From: Argonema galeatum A003/A1
Lineage (GTDB): Bacteria; Cyanobacteriota; Cyanobacteriia; Cyanobacteriales; Aerosakkonemataceae
Length of the DNA: 64,000 bases
Assembly: GCF_023333595.1 (NCBI RefSeq)
Contig: NZ_JAIQZM010000007.1
Span: 1-64,000 of the forward strand
Direction of reading: 5' to 3'
Positions 41,790-49,925 of this stretch are shown here, piece after piece (position 1 is the first letter of the stretch; every line of letters starts with the position of its first letter). The notes under the pieces were generated by a model. The model was not told where the DNA came from. It made no database searches and worked only from the letters and a program-made list of their open reading frames with translations. A program made the position numbers and the translations under genes.

Positions 41790-42923
41790 ATGGAAATTGG
41801 CGTTCCCAAAGAAACGAAGGATCTGGAATTTCGGGTAGGGTTGAGTCCGAGTAGCGTGCGGGTGTTGCACGAAGCGGGTCATGCTGTGTTTGTAGAAACA
41901 GCAGCCGGTGCTGGTGCGGGTTTTGCGGATGAAGATTATATCCAGGTAGGGGCTAAGATTGTGCCTTCTTCAGAAGAAGCCTGGAATAGGGAACTGGTGG
42001 TTAAGGTGAAAGAACCGCTAAAACCAGAGTACCAGTTTCTCCAGAAAGAGCAGTTACTGTTTACTTATCTGCATTTGGCAGCCGATCGCACATTGACGGA
42101 GCATCTGATTGATTCTGGAGTCAGTGCTATAGCCTACGAAACTGTAGAATTGCCAGACGGTAAACTCCCCCTCCTCACCCCAATGAGCATCATCGCCGGA
42201 CGCCTAGCCGTGCAATTCGGAGCGAGGTTTCTGGAGAGACAGCAAGGAGGTCGAGGCGTCCTCCTGGGGGGGGTTCCTGGAGTCAGACCGGGTAAAGTAA
42301 TGATTTTAGGCGGTGGCGTCGTGGGTACGGAAGCCGCTAGGATTGCTATAGGTATGGGTGCTAGAGTCCAAATTTTAGATGTGAATGTAGACCGTTTAGC
42401 TTATCTGGAAACACTTTTTGGCTCCAGAGTTGAACTGCTATACAGTAATCCATCTGCGATCGAAGCCAATGTTCCAGACGCGGATTTATTAATCGGTGCG
42501 GTTTTGGTACTCGCAAAGAAAGCCCCTATCCTCGTATCGCGAGATTTTGTCAAAAAAATGTATCCCGGTTCTGTAATTGTGGATGTAGCGGTAGACCAAG
42601 GTGGTTGTATAGAAACATTGCATCCCACCTCTCACACCAATCCAGTTTACATCGACGAAGGAGTCGTCCATTACGGTGTCCCAAATATGCCCGGAGCCGT
42701 GCCTTGGACTGCCACTCAGGCTCTTAATAATAGTACCTTGCCCTATGTTCTGAAACTAGCTCATCGTGGCATGAAAGCACTGGAATTAGACCCATCGTTA
42801 GGTAAGGGTTTGAATGTTCAGAAGCACAAGTTGGTGCATCCGGCGGTGCGGGAGGTGTTTCCAGATTTAGCTGAGCCATCTGACAAAAAAGGTAGTTCTG
42901 GTAGCGGTAAGAAAAAGCGTTGA
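41790..42923 (+). CDS. ald: Alanine dehydrogenase
   Basis: 377 residues. It catalyses reversible NAD-dependent deamination of L-alanine to pyruvate and ammonium, in the cytoplasm. Seen: MEIGVPKETKDLEFRVGLSP, catalytic Lys in VKVKEPL and His in FTYLHLAAD, the nucleotide-binding GGGVVGTEAARIA, and the family segment YGVPNMPGAVPWTATQAL. The length is typical; the final ~15 residues are a Ser/Gly/Lys-rich tail. The product differs from transhydrogenase PntA by ending after the NAD domain and by YGVPNMPGAV. Confidence 0.93.
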   Translation: MEIGVPKETKDLEFRVGLSPSSVRVLHEAGHAVFVETAAGAGAGFADEDYIQVGAKIVPSSEEAWNRELVVKVKEPLKPEYQFLQKEQLLFTYLHLAADRTLTEHLIDSGVSAIAYETVELPDGKLPLLTPMSIIAGRLAVQFGARFLERQQGGRGVLLGGVPGVRPGKVMILGGGVVGTEAARIAIGMGARVQILDVNVDRLAYLETLFGSRVELLYSNPSAIEANVPDADLLIGAVLVLAKKAPILVSRDFVKKMYPGSVIVDVAVDQGGCIETLHPTSHTNPVYIDEGVVHYGVPNMPGAVPWTATQALNNSTLPYVLKLAHRGMKALELDPSLGKGLNVQKHKLVHPAVREVFPDLAEPSDKKGSSGSGKKKR

Positions 42924-43065
42924 TTTTCGGCATAAAAAATCATGCTTGGGAAATACGAAAAAGCAGTTGGGAGTACGCGAGCATCCCTTCTCGATCGAGA
43001 ACGGAAATGCTTAATTTGAGGATGTGCAATCGCGCTTTGGAAAAAGTGCGATCGCGCCACAAAAA

Positions 43066-43413
43066 TCATAAACCCAAACAGTAACGAACCGCCGCTTCAA
43101 CTTCGAGCATTTTTGTGTCCGATATTTGCCCAGCAGGTGCGTCGGGAAACCGCCCTTTATCCAAAGAGCGGATCTGAAAACACAGAAAAATCGTTTCCAA
43201 AGGCAATCCGCTCTCATCTGGAGAGACACGCACATTGGTTGGGAAATCCAGTGGGATATTCTCACCTTTAGTACCAACAACCACAGTTACAACTAGAGGC
43301 GATTGGTTAATAGTATCAATCGATAGAACTAAAACGGGTCGTTTTCCCGCCTGTTCCCTTCCTTCCACTGGGTTGAGATTGACAAAATAGATTTCCGAGC
43401 GCTTAATGCTCAT
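43066..43413 (-). CDS. MazF/PemK-family toxin
   Basis: 115 residues: KRSEIYFVNLNPVEGREQAGKRPVLVLS is the start of the MazF fold, with the Arg used in cleavage in GREQAGKRP, followed by VTVVVGTKG and the C-terminal QIRSLDKGRF. All conserved strands are present, so it is probably an active sequence-specific mRNA endonuclease. It overlaps its antitoxin by 4 bp (ATGA). Confidence 0.85.
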   Translation of the reverse strand: MSIKRSEIYFVNLNPVEGREQAGKRPVLVLSIDTINQSPLVVTVVVGTKGENIPLDFPTNVRVSPDESGLPLETIFLCFQIRSLDKGRFPDAPAGQISDTKMLEVEAAVRYCLGL

Positions 43414-43661
43414 AGCCCTTCTAAACCATCCATTTCAGCAACGGCAAACTCTTCTTTAATTGCTGCGATTTCCGATTGGATATTTGGATCTCTAGCCATT
43501 GCAGCCAGTTGTTCCTTCATGTATTTCGCATCAGCAAATTTATCTTTTGTATGTGTTCTTTCTCGCACTTGTCTAGCGATACGTTCTAGGAGCCACAATT
43601 GTTCTTCAAGTGACAATGCACGAATGGAATGCTCGATCTCTTGTAAATTAGGTGATATCAT
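43410..43661 (-). CDS. Antitoxin of the MazF-type pair
   Basis: 83 residues with LQEIEHSIRALSLEEQLWLLERIA at the N-terminus, a pattern typical of cyanobacterial antitoxins paired with MazF-like toxins. The acidic C-terminal part (IKEEFAVAEMDGLEGL) would bind the toxin. The 4-bp ATGA overlap couples toxin translation to antitoxin translation. Confidence 0.75.
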   Translation of the reverse strand: MISPNLQEIEHSIRALSLEEQLWLLERIARQVRERTHTKDKFADAKYMKEQLAAMARDPNIQSEIAAIKEEFAVAEMDGLEGL

Positions 43662-43688
43662 TTTGCTAATGTTCTAAATAAACATTTT

Positions 43689-43831
43689 GTAGGGGCACGG
43701 CATCATCAATATGTCGGTCATACCAAGATTTTATTATGCCGTGCCCCTACGACCGCTAAATAAACATTTTGTAGTAGCACAGCTCATCAATATGTCGGTC
43801 ATACCAAGATTTTATTGTGCCGTGCCCCTAC
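43689..43831. repeat. Two tandem family-C palindromic elements (43689-43750 and 43771-43831)
   Basis: The first has GTAGGGGCACGGCAT ... ATGCCGTGCCCCTAC; the second is a decayed copy starting GTAGTAGCACAGC. Both contain ATATGTCGGTCATACCAAGATTTTAT-like centres. The same tandem arrangement in inverted orientation occurs at 51628-51766. Confidence 0.85.
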
Positions 43832-43930
43832 GACCGCATATTTGACAAGGGAAGAACCAACTAAGCTCGGCTCTGGGCTTTGAGTGCGATACCTTAAAAG
43901 ATGTCGTCCGCAATACATCTAGAGGAAGCT

Positions 43931-44290
43931 ATGGAGCCAGACTCTTTACCCACCGAGGTGATTCTGACGCATCCGCGTCAGTCCCTCGGTAACGTGAATC
44001 TCGACTGGACACCGCAACCCGGTAACTATCTCGATCTCGAAGGTAAAACCTACGCCGTTTTAGAACGCCGTCACCGCTATCAACTCAAGTCAGGGCGCTA
44101 CAAGTTGCACAAAATTGCCCTGTACGTACAGTCTGCACCGCGCCCCACAGAAAGAAGCCTGATCGAGGGACGCTGGGTGCTGGGAGATGCCAACTGCCAC
44201 TTCAATGCTCGTTCAGAACTAATTCGCTGTGCTGTCAATCCAGAGGGGCCGTGCGATCGCTGCCGCTTCTACGAAAAATCCGACCCGTAG
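43931..44290 (+). CDS. DUF6464-like conserved cyanobacterial protein
   Basis: 119 residues from the ATG at 43931, which has AGAGGA 5 nt upstream; an ATG 30 nt earlier lacks a ribosome site. The core DWTPQPGNYLDLEGKTYAVLERRHRYQ and the C-terminal CAVNPEGPCDRCRFYE, with a CxxC pair that could bind metal, are shared by proteins throughout cyanobacteria. Function unknown. It converges on fmt with 16 bp between the stops. Confidence 0.75.
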   Translation: MEPDSLPTEVILTHPRQSLGNVNLDWTPQPGNYLDLEGKTYAVLERRHRYQLKSGRYKLHKIALYVQSAPRPTERSLIEGRWVLGDANCHFNARSELIRCAVNPEGPCDRCRFYEKSDP

Positions 44291-44306
44291 TAGATGGACG
44301 CCCACC

Positions 44307-45311
44307 CTAATGGCCGTTTTCCAAAACCTCTCCCACTGCTAAACGCATCCCGTTGGCAAACTCCAAACCAGACTGAGGACGTTTACCAGCCACTTGCACT
44401 TTCCGCAGTAGCAAAAGTCCCGCGACCGTTTGCACGATCGGGCCAATTCCCTTAACAATAGCCACTACCTCGCCCGGTTGTGCCGCACCAGAAGACAGAT
44501 CCAACCATTTTTCCTCCAGCACTCTCAATTCTGAGGGCAACTGCGACCAAAAATCGGGTGCAATAGGTGCTGTACCGGAGATCTTCAACGCCGCACCCCG
44601 AAAACTTGCCACGCAGTCAGGGAAAAACCCTCTGACTTGATTGTGTAACTCAAAAGCCGATCGCGACCAAGAAAGCCAGTAATCTTCTTTTTTAATCAAC
44701 GGTGCGTAAGTAGCTTGGGACGAATCTTGAGGGATAGGAGTAAGCGACCCGCTTTCCAACTTCAGCAGCGTTTCCACCAACAAATCTGCCCCCAACACAG
44801 ATAAAGTCTGGGCTAGCTGTTCGCTGTTGTCCATCAGCAGAATGGGTACATGAGCTTTCAGCAGCATCGCACCCGTATCCATCCCAGCATCCATCAGCAT
44901 CGTGGCGATCCCCGTTTCCATCTCGCCATTGTAGAGACACCACTGAATCGGTGCAGCACCTCGGTACTTGGGCAGTAGCGAACCGTGAACGTTGATGCAA
45001 CCCAACTTGGGCATATCCAGAATTTCTTGGGAAAGAATCTGCCCATAGGCTACAACTGCAAACGCATCTGCCTGCGCTTGTCTGAGCAGATTGAGCGTTT
45101 CAGTATCTTTTTTAACCCGCTGGGGTTGCCAGACTGGCAGCTGATGAGCCAAGGCAACATTTTTCACTGGTGAGGGAATCAGCTCGTTACCGCGACCCCG
45201 ACGCTTATCGGGTTGGGTGACAACTGCCACAACCTCAAACTCGTTATGGTTTAACAAGTTTTCCAAGCTAGGCACTGCAAACTGAGGAGTGCCGAAAAAG
45301 ATTACTTTCAT
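44307..45311 (-). CDS. fmt: Methionyl-tRNA formyltransferase
   Basis: 334 residues. It formylates the initiator Met-tRNA using 10-formyl-tetrahydrofolate. Seen: [20 protein letters not shown], the catalytic loop [18 protein letters not shown] (Asn/His), [18 protein letters not shown] (in part), and a C-terminal OB-type domain with GVRG-like [10 protein letters not shown]. The length is normal for the family. It is downstream of an OmpA-domain gene on the same strand (31-bp gap), so the two could share a transcript. Confidence 0.95.
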   Translation of the reverse strand: MKVIFFGTPQFAVPSLENLLNHNEFEVVAVVTQPDKRRGRGNELIPSPVKNVALAHQLPVWQPQRVKKDTETLNLLRQAQADAFAVVAYGQILSQEILDMPKLGCINVHGSLLPKYRGAAPIQWCLYNGEMETGIATMLMDAGMDTGAMLLKAHVPILLMDNSEQLAQTLSVLGADLLVETLLKLESGSLTPIPQDSSQATYAPLIKKEDYWLSWSRSAFELHNQVRGFFPDCVASFRGAALKISGTAPIAPDFWSQLPSELRVLEEKWLDLSSGAAQPGEVVAIVKGIGPIVQTVAGLLLLRKVQVAGKRPQSGLEFANGMRLAVGEVLENGH

Positions 45312-45342
45312 GGTTCATTGAAAAAGAACAAATGACTAATCA

Positions 45343-46317
45343 CTAAGGACTCTCAACGGAAATTTCCAACCTGCGGTTGCGTTGGAGGTTGATCTTAGTG
45401 TCGTTGGGAGCAAGAGGGCGAGTTTCTCCGTACCCCACCACAAACAAGTGGTTTTTAAGACTAGATAGATACTGCTGAACCGCTTGAGCTTGCCGAAAAG
45501 ATAGCACTCGATTGTTCTTTGCTTCTCCAGCGCCATCGGTGTGGGCAGCAATGCGGACAGTTGCGGTTGGGTAATTTTGCAATTCGGCGACCAGCTTGTC
45601 CAAAATTAGGCGTGCCTCTGGACGCAAAGTAGCATCGTTGTCTTGGAACAAGGCGTCGCTGGGCAGTGTCGCTGTCAGGGTATCTGGAGAAATAAGAGAC
45701 GTGGAGGTGGAAGCGACTCGATCGACTTCTGCTGCTGCTGCGTCTCTAGTCTGTTGCGGTTGGGGAGTTGCTTTGAGTTGCTGGGTGAGAACTTGGATTC
45801 GCGTTTCCAGGGGTTCGGTGGAAGCACTGCTGCCAACTCTGCTTTCCAAGGCGGTGGTGCTAGAGCGCAAACTCTTCAACTGTGCCTGCAACTGGTTTAG
45901 TTCCGCTTGCAATCTCTGTCTCTGTTGTGCCGTCAGCTTTGGTGCAACAGGAACAGCCGCCGCTTCAGACTCAGGACTGGTCTGTTCTGTGGGAGTACCA
46001 TTGTTGGAGGTAGTAGGCGGGTTTTTCAGATCGCCCGGAAGTGGCAGCAATTTTGCTGCCAAAGGCTTATTTGGCGTCGCCGCCGGATGCACAGTTGCGA
46101 TCGCAACCCCCAAAAGCGCCGCTATTACGCCTCCTACTCCCAAAAGTAGCAATCTGAATAGCAAAACCAGTAAAAATCGGCCAAAGCCTGTTGATTCATC
46201 TGAATATTCCTTCACGTTCGTTTCCCTCATCCGAACACTCTTGAACAATAAAGCCAACCTAGCATCTGCGATATTATCTCTATTCGCTGATGTTGGCATC
46301 CGATCCTGAATAGACAT
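45343..46317 (-). CDS. OmpA-domain membrane protein
   Basis: 324 residues. There is one membrane helix near residues 49-72 (FLLVLLFRLLLLGVGGVIAAL), a Pro/Thr/Ser-rich region, a coiled coil (about 130-185, QQRQRLQAELNQLQAQLKSL), and a C-terminal OmpA-type peptidoglycan-binding domain with VRIAAHTDGAG and GYGETRPLAPN. It likely links the inner membrane to the cell wall. The longest start (MSIQ at 46317) lies inside a family-A element; an ATG at 46299 with AGGA 4 nt upstream is a good alternative and would free the gene of the element. Confidence 0.85.
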   Translation of the reverse strand: MSIQDRMPTSANRDNIADARLALLFKSVRMRETNVKEYSDESTGFGRFLLVLLFRLLLLGVGGVIAALLGVAIATVHPAATPNKPLAAKLLPLPGDLKNPPTTSNNGTPTEQTSPESEAAAVPVAPKLTAQQRQRLQAELNQLQAQLKSLRSSTTALESRVGSSASTEPLETRIQVLTQQLKATPQPQQTRDAAAAEVDRVASTSTSLISPDTLTATLPSDALFQDNDATLRPEARLILDKLVAELQNYPTATVRIAAHTDGAGEAKNNRVLSFRQAQAVQQYLSSLKNHLFVVGYGETRPLAPNDTKINLQRNRRLEISVESP

Positions 46318-46401
46318 CTCCAGAAATTAAAGGTGCGTTACCTGTAACCCTTGTATTTCGTTGCATGCAACGTCTCTACATTCTTTGAAAGGAGATGTCC
46401 A
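46311..46401. repeat. MITE-like element, family A, copy 3
   Basis: 91 bp, TAGACATCTCC ... GGAGATGTCC, with the internal palindrome partly decayed (TTCGTTGCATGCAACG). Its left end overlaps the first codons of the longest reading of the OmpA-domain gene. Confidence 0.88.
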
Positions 46402-46559
46402 ATGTATTTAGTTTGGCAAACAGCAGTTAAAAAATTAAAAAGATTATGGAATTTGCAAGTTAAAACATCCTTCGCCTGATATAAATAAAAGATAAACAAG
46501 CTCAAAGAGCGCTTGGGTGTTCGTCCTCACACAAAAAAACGCTTTATAGAGATTTATAA

Positions 46560-47471
46560 ATGTTCCAACACCCATTGCTTCGTGGATGGCGACCCACAAA
46601 ACCATACCAGGTAACCCTGGCGGCTATACTCCTCATGGTTTCGGGGATAGTCAGCTTTGACTCATCTGCCTTGGCTAAAAAGCTTGTCAAGGAGGGCGCG
46701 TCACCCGGTAAGCTGCGATCGCAAAAAGCGAAGGTCGCAGGGGCGTCCCGCTACGCTCTAGCAGTCCCTACTGCCGATCCTACTAGCTCCGAACCACAGC
46801 AAACTGACCCGCTTGATAGCCCTCATCCCGTTCCGTGGAATTGGATATTGACAACCCAAGAACAGGTCAGTTCAGCCAAAGGTGCTGGGGTACGCTTCTA
46901 TCGCACCCCATCGCTGGTTTCCCCAGATGGTCAGTACGCAGCCTACAGCCGCATTCAAATCCAAGTGAAGTCGGAAATGTACAAGAGTCGCGTCAGTAGC
47001 GTGATGTTTGTGGAAAATCTGGCTACAGGGAATTTGCGGACGGTGAGTGCTAATTCTCCCTTGGCAAATAATCCGTTGAAGAAAAATGAACCAGCCGATA
47101 TGCCAGGGGTGATTTCGATTTTGATGCCTGTCTCTTGGTCTCAAAAGGGCGATCGGCTTTTGGCACGGCAATTTGAAGGCCAATTTAACACATCCGATGC
47201 TTCCGACTACGCCGTTGTCTGGGATCGGCAGCAGAATCGTGCCAAAACCCTCTCTCCCAGTAAAATCGAATACAGCCAAGCCGTCTTGTTAGGTTGGAGT
47301 CAAACCAAACCCGACCAAGTTCTTTTCCGTGCTGGCGAATTAGGTGACGCTAAGCCGCCCTTATGGGCAGTTAATCTAGGGGGTCAAACTGTGGCGGCAA
47401 AAAAAGACCAACCGATCGTCTTCGGTCGCAGCGTCGCTAATACCTGGGCTGGGCCACAAGCCCATTGGTAG
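46560..47471 (+). CDS. Conserved hypothetical protein with signal peptide
   Basis: 303 residues. The N-terminus has a hydrophobic segment VTLAAILLMVSGIVSF, probably a signal peptide ending near ALA-KK. The rest resembles a beta-propeller fragment: FYRTPSLVSPDGQYAAYSRIQIQ, VSWSQKGDRLLARQFEGQF and AVLLGWSQTKPDQVLF recall WD40/TolB-like blades. I know similar cyanobacterial proteins but no function. Periplasmic location is likely. It stands alone between a family-A element and repeats. Confidence 0.7.
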   Translation: MFQHPLLRGWRPTKPYQVTLAAILLMVSGIVSFDSSALAKKLVKEGASPGKLRSQKAKVAGASRYALAVPTADPTSSEPQQTDPLDSPHPVPWNWILTTQEQVSSAKGAGVRFYRTPSLVSPDGQYAAYSRIQIQVKSEMYKSRVSSVMFVENLATGNLRTVSANSPLANNPLKKNEPADMPGVISILMPVSWSQKGDRLLARQFEGQFNTSDASDYAVVWDRQQNRAKTLSPSKIEYSQAVLLGWSQTKPDQVLFRAGELGDAKPPLWAVNLGGQTVAAKKDQPIVFGRSVANTWAGPQAHW

Positions 47472-47825
47472 TGGATTTTAGATTTTAGATTTTGCGCGAA
47501 GTGGGCGTCTTGGCAAGCGAGTGTGGTCTTGGGGGTTTCCCCCATGAACACCTCGCGCTGGTTCCCGTCACGATGCCCACCTTCGCAAGAGAGGATTTTG
47601 GATTAAATAAGCAATAGTCCAAAATCCAAAATTATCTAGCTAAAATTTAACGAAGATTTGATTAGTTTGTCATTAGTCAAGAGTCAAAAGTCATTCCTTT
47701 TTGCTACATCCCTCGCCATGTAGGACGAAATCAACTCTTGAGTGTTGACCTCAAACTAGACTCGGAGTGAGTGTAGTCAACAAATGACTAATGACCAATG
47801 ACTTTTGACAAAATTGATCTAACAG
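47472..47825. other. Intergenic repeats
   Basis: Contains TTTTAGATTTTAGATTTT repeats (47474-47495), a GCGGGAAC/GTTCCCGT-like stretch with GGGGGTTTCCCCC (47531-47543), and TCATTAGTCA/CAAATGACTAATGAC units (47665-47810). No gene is seen. Confidence 0.6.
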
Positions 47826-48350
47826 CTACTGACTCAGAAAGCGACCCGCCATCCCCATAGCGTCAGCGATATCGATATCGCCATCTTTATCAGCATCTAG
47901 GAAGGAATTCAGCACTGGATTTGACCCCTGCTGAGGATTTTGAGAATTTGAGCCAGTTTGCAGTAAATTCAGTACCAGGGGAACCAATACCGGCAGCATT
48001 TCTTGAATCATGCCAGCATCGAATCCCGTCCTTTGTGTGATTGTCTGCACGATTTGCTGCACCTGATGAGATCCGAAAAGAGCATCGACGGCTTGGGAGT
48101 TAGGGTAAGTGCCGCTATATTGATTCACAAGGCTCTGCGCTTGCTCAAAGCCTTCTGTGGCTTGCTTCTGCTGTAAGGCGGAGCGAACATGATTTCCCAC
48201 CACGGACAAGGCGGTTTGCACAGTTGAGGGATCGGCACCATAGCCATCGCTCAGCTGCTGCACGGTGCTGAGAATGCTGGCAAGCTGACCTGTACTGCCT
48301 TGTTGGTCGGAATTGTTGACTGAATTCAAGATTTGGTCTAAAAGTCCCAT
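47826..48350 (-). CDS. DUF937-like protein with EF-hand-like motif
   Basis: 174 residues from an ATG at 48350 (MGLLDQILN). The helical body with QQVVQTITQ-like repeats (VQQIVQTITQRTGF, MLPVLVPLVLNLLQ) fits DUF937, a cyanobacterial and proteobacterial family of unknown function. At the end DADKDGDIDIADAMG is a good EF-hand/dockerin-like calcium loop. Such proteins often occur in cyanobacteria; the calcium loop suggests Ca-dependent folding or binding. The frame is open 14 codons further upstream without support. Confidence 0.75.
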   Translation of the reverse strand: MGLLDQILNSVNNSDQQGSTGQLASILSTVQQLSDGYGADPSTVQTALSVVGNHVRSALQQKQATEGFEQAQSLVNQYSGTYPNSQAVDALFGSHQVQQIVQTITQRTGFDAGMIQEMLPVLVPLVLNLLQTGSNSQNPQQGSNPVLNSFLDADKDGDIDIADAMGMAGRFLSQ

Positions 48351-48460
48351 AATTTTGGCTCTTTGTGCTTTATTTAGGCAAATATGCCACATTTAAGGGC
48401 CGATCGCCTCTAGCTAATAGTAGAGAATTGGGGGAAATTGGATAGATGGGTGGGGTGGGC

Positions 48461-48485
48461 AGAGATCTGGTTTGACCAGATCTCT
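48461..48485. terminator. Hairpin AGAGATCTGG / CCAGATCTCT
   Basis: A perfect 10-bp stem with a TTTGA loop, followed by GTGTTTGTGG. It lies upstream of the DUF937-like gene and 126 bp before the antitoxin fragment. It could terminate transcription entering from the left, but no gene there points this way. Confidence 0.35.
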
Positions 48486-48610
48486 GTGTTTGTGGAATTA
48501 AGCCATCCGGCGCAGCAGCACTATGCAGCCTTTCTGCTGCAACTCAATGGCACAATCGAGGAAAGAACTTAAGACAACACGAGCAAAAAGTTGCCCAGAT
48601 TAGACGCAAG

Positions 48611-48700
48611 TACAATCTTGCCTAAAGATTTTCAGTTACAAGGCAGTGAGGTATATATCAAAAAAATTGGCCGCGCCGATCGTTATGATTCCCCAATAAA
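48611..48700 (+). pseudogene. Fragment of a vapB-like antitoxin gene
   Basis: Codes ILPKDFQLQGSEVYIKKIGR, nearly identical to residues 18-38 of the intact antitoxin gene 230 bp downstream, then an extra base (near 48679) shifts the frame and similarity ends. No start codon is left. It is a decayed tandem duplicate of the antitoxin gene. Confidence 0.75.
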
Positions 48701-48842
48701 ACCATCGCATCCGAATAGGTGACTATCGGCTAAGATATGAAATTAAGGATGAAGAATCTGTAGTTATATTGTTTACCTGTAAGCATCGTAAGGATGTATA
48801 CAGGCAATAATCGTATTTGAACTAATGCCTGAGAGGTGAAAA

Positions 48843-49073
48843 ATGGAAACAGCTAAATTGTTGTCGAACGGCGAAAATCAATCCGTTATCTTACCTAAAG
48901 AATTTCAGTTTCAAGGCAGTGAGGTTTATATCAAAAAAATTGGCAGGGCGATCGTTCTAATTCCTAAAGATAACCCTTGGCAAGCTATGTTTGATAGCTT
49001 AAGCCTATTCTCAGAAGACTTTATGGAAAACCGAGAACAACCCAGTCTGGAAATAAGAGAGGAGTTGGAATGA
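48843..49073 (+). CDS. vapB: VapB-type antitoxin (AbrB/SpoVT fold)
   Basis: 76 residues: METAKLLSNGENQSVILPKEF and FQGSEVYIKKIGRAIVLIPKD are the swapped-hairpin DNA-binding domain of VapB/MazE antitoxins, followed by the toxin-binding tail. ATG is preceded by GAGAGGTG about 5 nt upstream. It overlaps the toxin gene by 4 bp. Since the toxin is damaged, it may now be an orphan. Confidence 0.85.
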   Translation: METAKLLSNGENQSVILPKEFQFQGSEVYIKKIGRAIVLIPKDNPWQAMFDSLSLFSEDFMENREQPSLEIREELE

Positions 49074-49411
49074 GGTTTTTACTCGATACCAATATTTGCA
49101 TCTACATCATTAAAAAGAAACCTGCTAAAGTTTTGGAGAAATTTCAAACTCTAGATCCATCTGATGTAGGAGTCTCATCAATAACGGTTGCCGAACTAGA
49201 ATATGGAGCTTACAAAAGCCAACGGTTAGAACAAAATCGAGCCGCATTGAGTCAGTTTTTATTACCTCTGCAAGTCTTGCCTTTTGATGAAAAAGAAACC
49301 CAAACTTATGGACAAGTTAGAGCCGAATTGGAACGCAGGCTTAATCTTGGAAAATTGGGTAGAGTAAATATTTTGGAAAACCAAGTTTGGCAAAAGCTGA
49401 AAAAAGATTGA
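49070..49411 (+). pseudogene. vapC: VapC-type PIN toxin with an internal deletion
   Basis: 113 codons. The beginning is intact: FLLDTNICIYIIKKKP (first Asp) and SSITVAELEYGAYKSQ (Glu), then RAALSQFLLPLQVLPFDE. After AELER the segment that should carry the second Asp pair (GTPIGP-D-x-x-IAA type) is gone, and the text jumps to LGRVNILENQVW, which resembles the family end (F-x-RV...LENW). About 25 residues are missing in frame. It is most likely inactive, although the frame is open. Confidence 0.7.
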
Positions 49412-49433
49412 GGCGCGGTAAATGATTTCCTAA

Positions 49434-49733
49434 ATACAGAAAACCTTAAACGTCAACCATACTCTCTCAGTATTATTAACAAAACTGGCAGAAGAATGCG
49501 AAAATGTGCTGTTTTTCTTAAGCCAGTTAAAGTTAGCTAATCTGACAGATGAACAAAAAGGCGACATTTTGGCTGAACTAACAGGTGTGGTGTGTCACTT
49601 GCACGTTCACACAGAAAATTTACCTGATTTAATTGGTGATAAAGTTGTTGAAGAATTAAATCAAGGTGATGATTCTCATTATGTAAAAGTAAAAGGTGCA
49701 AGATGCGATCGCATCCTACCTAGAAGTTGTTGA
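49434..49733 (+). pseudogene. Gene fragment of unknown origin
   Basis: An open frame with convincing codon character (LAEECENVLFFLSQLKLANLTDEQKG, in part, then DILAELTGVVCHLHVHTENL) but no ATG; the first usable codon is a GTG at 49506. It begins directly after a stop and ends shortly after a partly duplicated segment. It appears to be the middle and end of a gene whose start was lost, possibly in the same event that damaged the upstream vapC. Confidence 0.4.
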
Positions 49734-49777
49734 AGAATTAAATCAAAGTGATGAGTCTCATGATGTGGAAGTAAAAG
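49644..49777 (+). repeat. 52-bp imperfect direct repeat (49644-49695 and 49726-49777)
   Basis: GTTGTTGAAGAATTAAATCA ... GTAAAAG occurs twice, 30 bp apart, with a few mismatches. A HIP1 site lies between. It appears to be a tandem duplication within the gene fragment. Confidence 0.75.
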
Positions 49778-49925
49778 AGCCAAGTTATGCCTAGTTTGTC
49801 AGGAATAAACCGCTTAAGACCGATGCAGACTGTGGCTGCGGGTGTAGGCTAGAATTTAGAGCCTTGGGCAACTCCTACTTGCACGGGCCTTGCCTCCAAA
49901 CAGCAGAACACTCCCTGCCAAGTTC

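Noticed and set aside
41790..42923. Transhydrogenase subunit alpha (PntA) instead of alanine dehydrogenase
   Set aside because: The YGVPNMPGAVPWTATQAL segment and total length are those of alanine dehydrogenase, and no pntB follows.
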